A stretch of DNA of 64,000 nt from Herbaspirillum sp. (GCF_017744395.1 NZ_JAGIBI010000002.1:372001-436000); one strand, 5' to 3'. Positions 37,992 to 47,118 are shown, numbered from the stretch's first letter. Numbers and translations: made by a program. The notes: generated by a model from the sequence alone, not told the origin.

Positions 37992-39368
37992 TCATTGCCG
38001 GACGGGAATGGTGACGGTCACGGTCAGGCCGCGCTGTTCGTCGGAGGACGAGAGCGCGACGACGGCGCCGATGGCTGCCGCGATCTCGGCCACGATGGCC
38101 AAACCGAGGCCGGTGCCGTCAGGCTGGCCGGAGCTGAGGCGGTAGAAGCGTTCGAACACGCGCTGCCGCTCTTGCTCCGGGATGCCGGGGCCATTGTCGG
38201 CCACTTTCAGGACAATCGCCGCCTCGTTCCTTGCGAGCGATACCGTGACGATGCCGCCGCGAGGCGTATAGCGCAGGGCATTGTCGACCAGGTTGGAGAC
38301 CAGTTCGTGCAGCATCCCGTTTCCGACGGTCACGCTGTCATATGCGCAATCGAAACCGAGGTCGATGCGCTTCTCCTGCGCGAACATGGCGAATTCTTCC
38401 AGGGTCTGCTGCACCACCGCGACCAGGTCGATTTCTTCCTCGCCTGCGCCGCCCCGCTTGTCGCCGGCGGCTTCCGCGCTGGACAGGAGCAGCAATTGGT
38501 TGACCAGGCGGATGCCATGCTGCAGCGAGATATCCATGCCGCGCAGCGCGGCATCCTTGCCCTGGAGATCGCCGCTGCGCAAGCCGTAGTCGACCTGGGT
38601 GGCCAGCACCGTCAAGGGCGTGCGCAACTGGTGGGAGGCATTGGCAATGAAGCGGCTATGCGCGGCCATATGCTCGTCCAGGCGCGTGACGTAGTGATTG
38701 ACGGCATCGACGATCGGGACCAGTTCATCCGGGATGTTCAGCTTGGCGAGCGGTTCGAGCGAATCGGGCTTGCGATGCTGCATATGGTCCCGCAGTTGCA
38801 TCGCCGGCGCCAGCGCGCTGCGCACGCCCAGGCCGAGCAGCACCGCGACGAATACCAGGATCAGCGAATGCTGCAGGACCGCGTGTTCCCAGATCTGGTC
38901 GGAAAAGATCTTGTGGGCCTGCAGGGTTTGCGCGACTTCGACGATGACCAGTTCGTCATCCGGCGCGGCAATGACGGATTTCCCATAAGCGGAAATGCGC
39001 ACCTTCTCGCCCCGGAAGCTTGCGGTGAAGAAGATCGATGATTCCGGGCTCAGCTTGTCGGGCGGCAGGGGCAGGTCGTCCGATCCCGCCAGCAAGGTGC
39101 CGTTGGCGGCGGTGACCCGGTAATAGACATGGTCGTGGGCGCTCGACTGGAACAGCTCCAGCGCCGACGGCGGGACCTCCACCTGGAAAATGCCGTCGTC
39201 ATAGCGTATCTGTTCGGCGATGATGCGGGCCGAACCGAGCAGCAGGCGGTCGTGGGTGGCGGTGGCCATGTCTACCGCGTTGCGATAGGTGACCCAGCTG
39301 CTGACTGCGACGAAGATGCCTAGCGGGAGCAGCAGCCACAGCAGGAGCTGGCTGCGCAGGCTAGTCAA
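37992..39368 (-). CDS. Sensor histidine kinase (TctE/QseC type)
   Basis: This membrane kinase of 458 residues has a first membrane helix (about 7-27), a periplasmic sensor of about 135 residues resembling the TctE N-terminal domain, and a second helix (about 166-184). A linker and the H box with H246 in NASHQLRTPLTVL follow, then an ATPase domain with NALRYTP and DNGPGIP. Autophosphorylation on H246 and transfer to the regulator encoded just upstream is expected. Its start overlaps the regulator stop by eight bases. Tct-type systems sense organic acids; the signal here is unknown. Confidence 0.9.
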   Translation of the reverse strand: MTSLRSQLLLWLLLPLGIFVAVSSWVTYRNAVDMATATHDRLLLGSARIIAEQIRYDDGIFQVEVPPSALELFQSSAHDHVYYRVTAANGTLLAGSDDLPLPPDKLSPESSIFFTASFRGEKVRISAYGKSVIAAPDDELVIVEVAQTLQAHKIFSDQIWEHAVLQHSLILVFVAVLLGLGVRSALAPAMQLRDHMQHRKPDSLEPLAKLNIPDELVPIVDAVNHYVTRLDEHMAAHSRFIANASHQLRTPLTVLATQVDYGLRSGDLQGKDAALRGMDISLQHGIRLVNQLLLLSSAEAAGDKRGGAGEEEIDLVAVVQQTLEEFAMFAQEKRIDLGFDCAYDSVTVGNGMLHELVSNLVDNALRYTPRGGIVTVSLARNEAAIVLKVADNGPGIPEQERQRVFERFYRLSSGQPDGTGLGLAIVAEIAAAIGAVVALSSSDEQRGLTVTVTIPVRQ

Positions 39369-40038
39369 GCTGGCCGCTCTGCTTGAGGATATAGCCCAGG
39401 CCGCGCAAGGTCACGATGGCCACGTCGCTGTTGGCCAGTTTCTTGCGCAAGCGGTGGATATAGACTTCGATCGCTTCGGAAGAGGCCGACTCGTTCATGG
39501 CGAACAAGGTGTCGGAGATCATCTTCTTGCTTACCGTCTTGCCTGATTTCAGCATCAGGGTTTCCAGCACGGCGTGCTCGCGCGGCGGCAGCGACAGCAT
39601 CGCCGCGTCGAGCGTGAAGGCGCGGGTATTGCTGTCGTAGAGCAGGGAGCCGCATTGCCAATGCGGGCAGGGGTGCTGTTCGGAGCGGCGCAGCAGGGCG
39701 CGCATCCGGGCTTCCAGTTCCTTGACGGCGAAAGGCTTGCCCAGGTAGTCGTCGGCGCCCAGGTCGAGGCTGACCACGCGGCCCTCGACCGAGTTGTTGG
39801 CCGTCAGCATCAGTACCGGGACGGTACTGGCGCGTGCGCGCAACCGTTTGACGACTTCGTTCCCATTGAGCTTGGGCAAGGAAATGTCGAGCACGACCAG
39901 ATCGTATTGTTGCGTCAGCAGCAGGTGATCGGCGCCCTCTCCATCGTAGACGCAATCGACCGAAAAATTGCTGCGCTCGAAGGTCAGCGACAGCCAGTCG
40001 GCCAGCGGCCTGTGATCCTCGGCCAGAAGAATGCGCAT
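39361..40038 (-). CDS. OmpR-family response regulator (TctD type)
   Basis: This regulator of 225 residues has a receiver domain with acidic residues E7 and D8, phospho-acceptor D51 in VVLDISLP, and the lysine in GKPF. A winged-helix output domain follows (about 130-222). It partners the kinase gene downstream, with which it overlaps by eight bases. Targets are not proven; the nearest candidates are the porin at 36691-37830 and its own promoter. Confidence 0.93.
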   Translation of the reverse strand: MRILLAEDHRPLADWLSLTFERSNFSVDCVYDGEGADHLLLTQQYDLVVLDISLPKLNGNEVVKRLRARASTVPVLMLTANNSVEGRVVSLDLGADDYLGKPFAVKELEARMRALLRRSEQHPCPHWQCGSLLYDSNTRAFTLDAAMLSLPPREHAVLETLMLKSGKTVSKKMISDTLFAMNESASSEAIEVYIHRLRKKLANSDVAIVTLRGLGYILKQSGQLD

Positions 40039-40349
40039 GGTGTCTCCATCTTTGTAGTTATTGCGCCGCCAACATTGTCGAGCTGGGCCAGCTCACGGCT
40101 ACATATTCCTCGTAAGCTAGTAGACAATACTTAGGAAATGCTGAGGATTGCGGGGGCGGGATGATAAAAGCGCTTTGGAGTGTGCGGTTGTCAGTGTATT
40201 GACAGGTATGCCGCATAGTTTGCGGCCTTTTACACTCAAGGATGTGGTTTCCTGACTATAAAAACAGAAACGCCAACCATCGATGGTTGGCGTTTCTGTA
40301 TATTGAAACATCGCAATATATCTGATGATTCTCTCGCCGGCTTCCGGCA
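40039..40349. other. Gap between regulator and islet, containing the acyltransferase terminator
   Basis: This stretch of 311 bases holds the palindromic terminator at 40259-40299. The remainder, including the regulator promoter near 40040-40130, shows no gene. Confidence 0.5.
40259..40299 (-). terminator. Perfect 36-base palindromic terminator
   Basis: Bases 40264-40299 form a perfect palindrome built around CGCCAACC-AT-CGAT-GGTTGGCG. On the minus strand it is followed by five T residues, so it ends the acyltransferase transcript. Its core CGCCAACC/GGTTGGCG recurs near 42414 and 44118. Confidence 0.85.
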
Positions 40350-42293
40350 TCAATGCGGTTTTTGCAAGATGAGCGGCTCCAGCCATTTTGCAATATATTC
40401 CGATCCCGTTACCGACAAGTGGTCATAGTCTCGGTACAGCAGTTTTCCGTTTTGCATGATCGGGCATTGCCTGTCGTCGCAAAGCTTTGTTGCGCTGTCG
40501 AAGACTTGCACTTGAGGGAAATCTTTCAGGATGCGTGTAACGATCTCGCGGTAGTCATGTGTTTTTTCGTCAAATGCCTGTCGGGAAATGGCGCAGTTTC
40601 CGATTGCAGATATGCTGGGGCGCAATGGCAAGTGGATATCGAGGCAGTATTTGGGATGGAATTCGAGTATGGGGATATCCAGCACGAAGACGATGCGTTT
40701 GCCCTTGTTGGTCAAGCGTGTCAGGATTTCCCGCAAGGCTTGCTCCGAGGCGGCCTTGAGAGACGGTTCGAAATAAATATCCCAGCGCGCCGAGATGACT
40801 ACGGTACGAATGTCATCGCTTGTGGCGGCTGAAAAAATGCGATTTTTGTTAGCGAGGCAATCGGTTCGCTTGGGGTCGGCAGATACGCCGGAAAATCCTA
40901 GGCAAGCCCCCATCGAGCGTACCGTGATGATTTCCTTCGTTCCAGAGGAGGCAGAGGTCAAGCCATCGAACAAATGCCAGGCATGGGAGTCTCCCAAGAG
41001 GAATATGGTGGGTTTCCCTGCTTTCGATTGCCGGCAGAATTCGATACCTTGTCCATCGGCAGCTTGGCAAATAGGGTCTGCGTTACCTGTGAACACAGGT
41101 TCCAATTCGTAATTCGACGGCAACCGGAACGATAAGCCGTTTCTTTCGAAGTCGTTGTAGCCGATGTAGCCAACGGCTGCTAAAACCAGAACGAGCGTAA
41201 CCGGTATTGCCCAAGTGTTGCGTCCAAAGCGAATGGGCTTTTCCAACAGGCGATATGTAAGCCAGGCCAGCAAGAAGCTCAAGGCGACGGCGGCCATGCG
41301 AATGCGGGATGACGGTGTGGTCGCTGTGATGATATGGGCGAACGACAATAGCGGCCAATGCCATAGGTAAAGAGGATAGCTGATCAGGCCTACCCAGACC
41401 ATCAGGCGATTGCCCAGTATGTGACGATTTACCCAGGCTTGTGGCCCGGACAGGACCAGCAATGCCGCACCAGTCACGGGCAGGAGCGCCCACCATCCGG
41501 GGAATAGGCTGTTCCTGTCGATGGTCCCCAATGCCGCGACAATCAGTGCCAGGCCGAATCCGGACAGGATATGGTTCGCTTTGGCATCGCCCCCGGAAAG
41601 CCACTTTGTGATGGTGCTATTGAGGCGCGTGGTTGCTAGCGCGCATGTTGCGCCGGCCAGCAATTCCCAGACGCGCGTTGCGGGATGATAGAAGGTTCCG
41701 GAGGCATCTTCATGTATCCACCATACATTCAAGCCGAAAGAGATCACCATGAGCACCAGAACCATGGCGCGCATATTTAGATTGCTTCTCCAGATGGCCC
41801 AGGCCAGCAAGGGGTAAAAAAGGTAGAACTGCTCTTCAACCGACAGGGACCAGAGATGAAGGAGCGGTTTGAGGTCCGATGCCACATCAAAATAGCCCGA
41901 TTCTTTCCACAATACGAAGTTTTGTACGAAGCCTGCGCCGGCAGCCATATGCTTGCCCAGTTGTTTGTATTCGTCCGGCAGCAATGAGAACCAGCCGACG
42001 ATGAAACAGGTCGTGAGTACCAGGGCCAGCGCGGGGAAAATGCGCTTGATGCGGTGCAGATAGAAGTTCGTGAAAGAGAACGTGTTCTTTTCCATTCCCC
42101 GGAAGATGATCGAGGAAATCAGGAAGCCGGAGATGACGAAGAAGATATCGACGCCGACGAAACCGCCGTGCAATAGGTTGGGAAAAGCGTGGAAGCAAAC
42201 GACGGAGAGGATGGCGACCGCTCTCAGTCCATCAATATCAGGTCGATAGGCAAGCGGCATATCGCGCTTGACTGCCGGTTCGGCAACTTTCAT
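40350..42293 (-). CDS. Acyltransferase-3 family protein with SGNH domain (OafB type)
   Basis: This membrane protein of 647 residues starts with about ten helices of the acyltransferase-3 fold. It has YRPDIDGLRAVAILSVVCFH near the N-terminus and SLSVEEQFYLFYPLL. The C-terminal ~230 residues form an SGNH hydrolase-like domain with the catalytic serine in LLGDSHAWHLF and the Asp/His pair in DYDHLSVTGSEYIAKWL. Such proteins O-acetylate polysaccharides such as O-antigen. GC content is lower than in the core genes. It belongs to the tRNA-Phe islet. Confidence 0.9.
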   Translation of the reverse strand: MKVAEPAVKRDMPLAYRPDIDGLRAVAILSVVCFHAFPNLLHGGFVGVDIFFVISGFLISSIIFRGMEKNTFSFTNFYLHRIKRIFPALALVLTTCFIVGWFSLLPDEYKQLGKHMAAGAGFVQNFVLWKESGYFDVASDLKPLLHLWSLSVEEQFYLFYPLLAWAIWRSNLNMRAMVLVLMVISFGLNVWWIHEDASGTFYHPATRVWELLAGATCALATTRLNSTITKWLSGGDAKANHILSGFGLALIVAALGTIDRNSLFPGWWALLPVTGAALLVLSGPQAWVNRHILGNRLMVWVGLISYPLYLWHWPLLSFAHIITATTPSSRIRMAAVALSFLLAWLTYRLLEKPIRFGRNTWAIPVTLVLVLAAVGYIGYNDFERNGLSFRLPSNYELEPVFTGNADPICQAADGQGIEFCRQSKAGKPTIFLLGDSHAWHLFDGLTSASSGTKEIITVRSMGACLGFSGVSADPKRTDCLANKNRIFSAATSDDIRTVVISARWDIYFEPSLKAASEQALREILTRLTNKGKRIVFVLDIPILEFHPKYCLDIHLPLRPSISAIGNCAISRQAFDEKTHDYREIVTRILKDFPQVQVFDSATKLCDDRQCPIMQNGKLLYRDYDHLSVTGSEYIAKWLEPLILQKPH

Positions 42294-42413
42294 TTCCCCC
42301 GCATCCCCGTTTTTATATGTAAGGCCGTTTATCAGGCGTCTGGAATCTGGAAATCCTGGGTAATCCAGAGAGCCAAGCCCGATTTATATATTGTGATGAA
42401 TAAGATAAAAAAG

Positions 42414-42444
42414 AAAAACGCCAACCGGTGAGGGCTGGCGTTTT
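42414..42444. terminator. Terminator-like hairpin, second copy
   Basis: AAAACGCCAACC (to 42426) pairs with GGCTGGCGTTTT (42433-42444) with one mismatch. It is close in sequence to the tRNA-Phe terminator and stands just behind the tRNA remnant, as the original does behind the intact tRNA. Confidence 0.65.
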
Positions 42445-42459
42445 CAGGACGTTCTTGAC

Positions 42460-42503
42460 GGCCTGGAGTGGGATCGAACCACCGGCACAAGGATTTCAAT
42501 CCG
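42460..42503 (-). pseudogene. Decayed copy of the tRNA-Phe 3' half
   Basis: About 38 of 44 bases match the 3' portion of the intact tRNA-Phe at 44155-44230, from the acceptor strand through the T arm to the anticodon region, including GATCGAACCACCG. The anticodon loop has lost one base and the 5' half has no recognisable D arm, so it cannot be a tRNA. It may be the attachment-site end of an integrated element. Confidence 0.7.
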
Positions 42504-42679
42504 TACAGCACCAATGCTATGAAACGGCGATAGCCTCATTTCAATCGATTGGCATCTTGTGGCGCAGCAACGATCGGCATTATATAGCATTGCCGTTGTC
42601 GGCTGGCCCACGAAGCCCTGAATGGTTGCGACCTGTTGATAAAAGACATCAGGCTTTTACGGAAGGTCAGTGTGTCGCT

Positions 42680-43882
42680 TCATGATTTCGGCGGATTGGG
42701 ATAGAGTCGGACCAAATTCCTCACACCGGATTCGGCACCGCGCAAGATCAGTCTTGCTATCTTTTTTGATAAGACGACGCTGGTTTTTTCAACTGGGATC
42801 AGGCCGATACTGGCAATGAGACAGATAGTTACGGTCGAGAAAAAAATAAGGAAGCAAGAGTGAAGGTTGGATAAGCCAAACCTTGGAAGGTGAATGGCTA
42901 AATACGATGACCAGGAGCAAATGACCAGGATCTGAATTAGATACAGGGGAAATGAAATTTTCCCCAAAAATTCAGAAATACGTGTTGAAAAAAACGACTT
43001 CAGCCAAGAAGAGAAGGATACCGAGAAAACAATCGCAGTCGCGATCAAGAAAGTAATTTTGTCGTTCCCGCGGAAGAAGGTCGAGGCAATAGCCGCAATA
43101 GCAAAGATACACAGCAAAACGATTTGAGAGGGACATTTGTAGATGGCCATATCCCCAGACTGGTATTTTTTATTCAATTCGGCGATGACGTATCCCGCGA
43201 CGAAGCAAGCGTAGAGTGTTTCAAATAGATACAAGGCCAAGCCGAGTATTCCAATGATTTTCCATTGGATTTTTTCAGTTTTTCTGAATACTGCAAGATA
43301 CAAGTAAATAAAAAACGATCCATACAATTCGGTTCGCATCGTCCATAAGCTGGAATTGTATGTGCCTGCATCATCGTATTTTAGAAAGACGTCGTGAAGC
43401 GAGAATTTAAGTGCCTTAAGGAAGTTGGCATCAAAGTTATAAAATGTCCCAAGCCAATTGGCATATGCAGGTTCTGCTCTGGTCGCTTCTACGTTGAAAA
43501 ACAAGCCGAATTTTAATAAAAGGTAGGCAATGCAACTGGTAAACAGAATGGGGATCATCAGTCGGAAGTACCGTGCCGCCGCGGCAAGTCCCAAATTCCG
43601 TTTTGGCGGGACTAAATGAGCGGCGCTGAGGGCGTATCCTGAAAGCACAAAGAAAATCAGAACGGCAAGATGCCCATCGGTGACGAATCGCAAAAAAACA
43701 CCAAAGATGAAGCCCCAGTAGTGATGATCGGCGATATCGCTCATCAACTTCTCTTTGTTGAAATGAAGCTGTGGCGTAAATATCGCCAAGAAGTTTGCGA
43801 CAAGGTGCGAGAGCAAGACCATGAGCGATGCCCAGCCCCTTATGCCGTCAAGGAAAATAACGCGGATTGAGTTTTTCACCAA
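42680..43882 (-). CDS. Acyltransferase-3 family membrane protein
   Basis: This protein of 400 residues has about ten membrane helices and the acyltransferase-3 start, VIFLDGIRGWASLMVLLSHL, with FFVLSGYALSAAHL after it. It has no SGNH tail, unlike the neighbour. The coding sequence is clearly AT-rich compared with the core genes, a sign of transfer. It lies between the intact tRNA-Phe and its decayed copy, so it is the cargo of a small islet. It may modify a surface polysaccharide. Confidence 0.85.
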   Translation of the reverse strand: MVKNSIRVIFLDGIRGWASLMVLLSHLVANFLAIFTPQLHFNKEKLMSDIADHHYWGFIFGVFLRFVTDGHLAVLIFFVLSGYALSAAHLVPPKRNLGLAAAARYFRLMIPILFTSCIAYLLLKFGLFFNVEATRAEPAYANWLGTFYNFDANFLKALKFSLHDVFLKYDDAGTYNSSLWTMRTELYGSFFIYLYLAVFRKTEKIQWKIIGILGLALYLFETLYACFVAGYVIAELNKKYQSGDMAIYKCPSQIVLLCIFAIAAIASTFFRGNDKITFLIATAIVFSVSFSSWLKSFFSTRISEFLGKISFPLYLIQILVICSWSSYLAIHLPRFGLSNLHSCFLIFFSTVTICLIASIGLIPVEKTSVVLSKKIARLILRGAESGVRNLVRLYPNPPKS

Positions 43883-44154
43883 AGTCTCATTGTCTTGTTT
43901 TGACCATATTGGATGTTCAGTATGGTTACCAACGATTTTATCAATCGGGTTGTGTAATGCGTATCGGAAGCTGATTGGTGAGCGCTGAACGTTGCCGCTT
44001 TCGTCGAACTACGGAAATGGATGAATTTGCTTGTTAAGGAGAGGGGGGGGGCAAAAGCCGAAGTACGGGTTAAGCCGAGGACAAGGCAAGCATATGGATT
44101 TTTCTGTCTCGGAAATGAAAAACGCCAACCCGAAGGTTGGCGTTTTTTATAACT
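43883..44154. other. Gap between the acyltransferase gene and tRNA-Phe, with a G tract and terminator
   Basis: It contains nine consecutive G residues at 44043-44051 and the tRNA terminator at 44118-44148. No gene was seen. The promoter of the acyltransferase gene should lie in its lower part. Confidence 0.5.
44118..44148. terminator. Terminator of tRNA-Phe
   Basis: AACGCCAACC (44121-44130) pairs with GGTTGGCGTT (44135-44144) around a TTCG loop, read on the minus strand. T residues follow in both directions. Confidence 0.85.
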
Positions 44155-44230
44155 TGGTGGCCCGGGGCGGAATCGAACCACCGACACAAGGATTTTCAAT
44201 CCTCTGCTCTACCGACTGAGCTACCAGGCC
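44155..44230 (-). tRNA. tRNA-Phe (GAA)
   Basis: A complete cloverleaf reads on the minus strand. The acceptor GGCCTGG pairs with CCGGGCC, including one G-T pair. D arm with GCTCAGTCGGTAGAGC, anticodon loop TTGAAAA (anticodon GAA), and T arm with GGTTCGATTCC follow. The CCA end is encoded. It is followed by a terminator and then by the acyltransferase islet. Confidence 0.97.
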
Positions 44231-44315
44231 AAGACGGAGAATTATAGCAAAGAAAAAAAATAGCGCAAGGACTTTCTCAAAAATAATTTACGGGGCCGAG
44301 TTTATAATGCCTCCC

Positions 44316-45548
44316 ATGACTTCCAACACCCAATCCATCACTGCTTCGCCGGCCGCTGCCGGTACCGATATCTGCATCGTCGGCAACGGCGCGGTAGGCA
44401 AGGCCGCCGCGCTCGGGCTGGCGCAGGCGGGTTTGCGGGTGACGCTGTTGGCGCCGCCGGCGCGCCAGGCGGTGACGGATGCGGCCAGTTGGGATGTGCG
44501 CGTATATGCGCTGAACCATACTGCGCGCCGGCTGCTGTCGTCGGTGCGGGTCTGGGAGGCGATGGATGCCGGGCGCATCGCGCCGGTGGATAACATGACG
44601 GTGTTCGGAGACGGCGCGCCGGAGCAGGGCGGCGCAGGTTCGTTGTCCTTCGATGCCTACGGCGCGCACACCGATGCGCTGGCGTGGATCGTCGAAGACC
44701 GCAACCTGGATGCCGCGCTCAATGCCGCGTTGCGTTTCGCGCCCAATGTGAAACTGGTGCAGGGGCGGGCGGCGGCGTTGTCGGTGTCAGCCGATGCGGC
44801 CACGATCGCGCTCGAATCCGGCGAAAGCATTGCGGCATCGCTGGTGGTGGGCGCCGATGGCGGCCATTCGTGGGTGCGCGGGCAATGCGACATCGGACTC
44901 GATTACCGCGCCTACGGCCAGCGCGCCATCGTCACCAATTTCAGTTGCGAGAAGCCGCACCTGGGCGTGGCCTACCAATGGTTCAGTCCCGCCGAGGGCG
45001 TGATCGCGCTGTTGCCGTTGCCGGGCGACCGGGTTTCCCTGGTGTGGTCGGCGCCGGATGTATTGGCCGGGCAATTGCTGGCGCTGCCGGCGTCGGAACT
45101 GGCGCAGCGTTTGGCGGCCTGGGCCGGGCCGGTGCTGGGGGCGCTCGCGCCCTTGCAGCCGGAAGTGGTCAAGGCTTTCCCGCTGGCGCTGATCAAGCCG
45201 CACGCGATGATCGCCGAGCGCGTGGCGTTGGTCGGCGATGCCGCGCATGTGGTTCATCCGATGGCCGGCCACGGCATGAACCTGGGCTTTGCCGACGTAT
45301 CGGCATTGGTCGATACGCTGGCCGCGCGCGAGCCGCAATACGACTGCGGCGACAGCCGCGTGCTGCGCCGCTATGCGCGTGCGCGCAAGGAAGAAGTCTT
45401 GCTGATGCAGCTGGCCACCGATGGCCTGAACCGTATTTTTTCCAGCGAAGCCGAGCCGTTGCGCGTCGCGCGCAATATCGGAATGAACCTGGTCAACCAT
45501 CTGCCTGTCTTAAAACGCCGGCTGATCGTGCACGCACTGGGGAAGTGA
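44316..45548 (+). CDS. UbiH/UbiF/Coq6-family FAD monooxygenase
   Basis: This flavoprotein of about 410 residues belongs to the ubiquinone-biosynthesis hydroxylases. FAD-binding GxGxxG is in CIVGNGAVGKAAALGLAQAG, the DG motif in VGADGGHSWVR and the GD motif in VALVGDAAHVVHPMAGHGMN. It would hydroxylate the ubiquinone ring; which position cannot be told. A TATAAT sequence (44303-44308) overlaps the first in-frame ATG (44307), so I start at the second ATG (44316). If TATAAT is the -10 box, the message may be nearly leaderless. It is followed by the DsbC-type gene. Confidence 0.88.
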   Translation: MTSNTQSITASPAAAGTDICIVGNGAVGKAAALGLAQAGLRVTLLAPPARQAVTDAASWDVRVYALNHTARRLLSSVRVWEAMDAGRIAPVDNMTVFGDGAPEQGGAGSLSFDAYGAHTDALAWIVEDRNLDAALNAALRFAPNVKLVQGRAAALSVSADAATIALESGESIAASLVVGADGGHSWVRGQCDIGLDYRAYGQRAIVTNFSCEKPHLGVAYQWFSPAEGVIALLPLPGDRVSLVWSAPDVLAGQLLALPASELAQRLAAWAGPVLGALAPLQPEVVKAFPLALIKPHAMIAERVALVGDAAHVVHPMAGHGMNLGFADVSALVDTLAAREPQYDCGDSRVLRRYARARKEEVLLMQLATDGLNRIFSSEAEPLRVARNIGMNLVNHLPVLKRRLIVHALGK

Positions 45549-45696
45549 GTGCGTGCGGCCGATTTGAGGTAAGGTGATGCGCTTGGCCGTTTGGCGGTCG
45601 CGGCGCTCTCCTTCCGCCCCTAACCCGTTAATTAACCCCCTTTCCTTGAGGCGGCCGACAGGTTTGCCCAGGCATTTGATTTGGATCAGGACTGAC

Positions 45697-46467
45697 ATGA
45701 ATAATTTTCTGAGCGCCGGCCCGGCGCGCAAGCTGCGCCGTATCTGCATGGCCGTGGCGGTATTGGCATCGACGGTGGCGGGCGTTTCGGCCCACGCGCA
45801 GGCCGAGGCGGCCGACAGCACCGAGGCCACCATCAAGAAGCTGATCGAGCCGCGCCTGGGCAAGGATGCCAAGGTCGATGCGGTGACCAAGACCCCGTAT
45901 GCCGGCCTGTATGAGATCCAGATCGACGGCGACGTGATCTATACCGACGCCAAGGCGCAATACCTGTTCATCGGGCGCGTGGTCGATTCGCAGACCTACC
46001 GCGACTTCACCAAGGAAAAGATCGAAGCCATCAACAAGGTGCCTTTCGCCGGCCTGCCGCTGGACAAGGCGATCAAGACCGTCAAGGGCAACGGCAAGCG
46101 CGTGATGGCGATCTTCGAGGATCCGAACTGCATCTACTGCAAGCGCCTGCACAAGACGCTGCAGGAGGTCGACAACATCACCGTCTATACCTTCCAGTAC
46201 AACATCCTGTCGCCGGATTCCATCTCCAAATCGCGCAACATCTGGTGCGCGCCCAACCCGAGCCGTGCCTGGAGCGACTGGATGCTCAACGGCAAGGAAG
46301 CCCCGGTGGCCGCCGCCAGCTGCAATGCCCCGCATGAGGACGTGCTGGCGCTGGGCAAGAAGATGAAGGTCACCGGCACGCCGACCATCATCTTCACCGA
46401 CGGCTCGCGCGTGCCGGGCGCGATCGACGCCAAGGCGCTGGAGCAGAAGCTGTCTTCGCTGAAGTAA
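45697..46467 (+). CDS. dsbC: DsbC-family thiol:disulfide interchange protein
   Basis: This periplasmic protein of 256 residues has a signal peptide ending near residue 34 (SAHA), then a DsbC/DsbG N-terminal dimerisation domain. A thioredoxin-like domain follows with redox motif C145-I-Y-C148 and cis-Pro in TGTPTIIF. A second cysteine pair (C184 and C209) is present as in DsbC. It isomerises wrong disulfides in periplasmic proteins. The start at 45697 is supported by the signal peptide. It ends at a terminator shared with pth. Confidence 0.9.
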   Translation: MNNFLSAGPARKLRRICMAVAVLASTVAGVSAHAQAEAADSTEATIKKLIEPRLGKDAKVDAVTKTPYAGLYEIQIDGDVIYTDAKAQYLFIGRVVDSQTYRDFTKEKIEAINKVPFAGLPLDKAIKTVKGNGKRVMAIFEDPNCIYCKRLHKTLQEVDNITVYTFQYNILSPDSISKSRNIWCAPNPSRAWSDWMLNGKEAPVAAASCNAPHEDVLALGKKMKVTGTPTIIFTDGSRVPGAIDAKALEQKLSSLK

Positions 46468-46480
46468 TCAGTATGCAATG

Positions 46481-46515
46481 AACAAGGGGCGGCCGTATGA
46501 CGGTCGCCCCTTGTT
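46481..46515. terminator. Bidirectional terminator between dsbC and pth
   Basis: A 16-base stem (46481-46496 with 46500-46515) has one mismatch and a three-base loop. It serves the two convergent genes. Confidence 0.8.
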
Positions 46516-46539
46516 GTTGATGCGCCTGTATGCGCTTCT

Positions 46540-47118
46540 TTATTTTCCGGTATGCAGTTCCATCATCGCCGCTTCGAACTTGCCCTGGCACAGCAGCGGG
46601 ATCACACCCAGGCTCTTGTCCAGCGCTTCGTTGATCAATGCCTGCTCGTCCTTGCGCGGACGGTGCAGCACGAAATCGGCCACCGGCTGCTGCAGGCCCA
46701 GCGTGCGCGGATGGCCGATGCCCAGGCGCAGGCGCCAGTAGTCCTGCGTGCCGAGCGCCGCGGTGATGTCCTTCAGGCCGTTGTGGCCGCCGGAGGAGCC
46801 GCCTTTCTTGATGCGCGCCACGCCCGGCGCCAGGTCGAGCTCGTCATGCACCACCAGCACTTCGTCGGGCTCGATCTTGTAGAAGCGCGCCAGTGCGCCG
46901 ACCGATTGCCCGGAACGGTTCATGTAGGTCTGCGGTTCCAGCAGCCAGACTTCGTTGCCGGACACCTGGGTCTTGAGCGCCAGCGCGTTGAAGCGCGCCT
47001 CGCGCGCCAGGCGCACCGGGCCGGCCAGGTTGTCGACCAGCCAGAAGCCGGCGTTGTGCCGGGTTTGTTCGTATTCGGGGCCGGGGTTGCCGAGGCCGAC
47101 GATGAGACGGATGGACAT
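46540..47118 (-). CDS. pth: Peptidyl-tRNA hydrolase
   Basis: This enzyme of 192 residues frees tRNA from prematurely released peptidyl-tRNA. The N-terminus [20 protein letters not shown] contains catalytic His in TRHNAG; further conserved parts are [16 protein letters not shown] and [13 protein letters not shown]. The start is ATG at 47118, which begins the conserved sequence. Length is normal. It is single, convergent with dsbC. Confidence 0.97.
   Translation of the reverse strand: MSIRLIVGLGNPGPEYEQTRHNAGFWLVDNLAGPVRLAREARFNALALKTQVSGNEVWLLEPQTYMNRSGQSVGALARFYKIEPDEVLVVHDELDLAPGVARIKKGGSSGGHNGLKDITAALGTQDYWRLRLGIGHPRTLGLQQPVADFVLHRPRKDEQALINEALDKSLGVIPLLCQGKFEAAMMELHTGK

Larger units (their letters stand above)
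42294..42679. other. Gap with decayed tRNA and terminator between acyltransferase genes
   Basis: These 386 bases hold a hairpin (42414-42444) and the tRNA-Phe remnant at 42460-42503. No gene was seen. Confidence 0.5.

Noticed and set aside
42460-42530. A second functional tRNA-Phe
   Set aside because: The D arm is missing and the anticodon loop has lost a base, so only a remnant remains.
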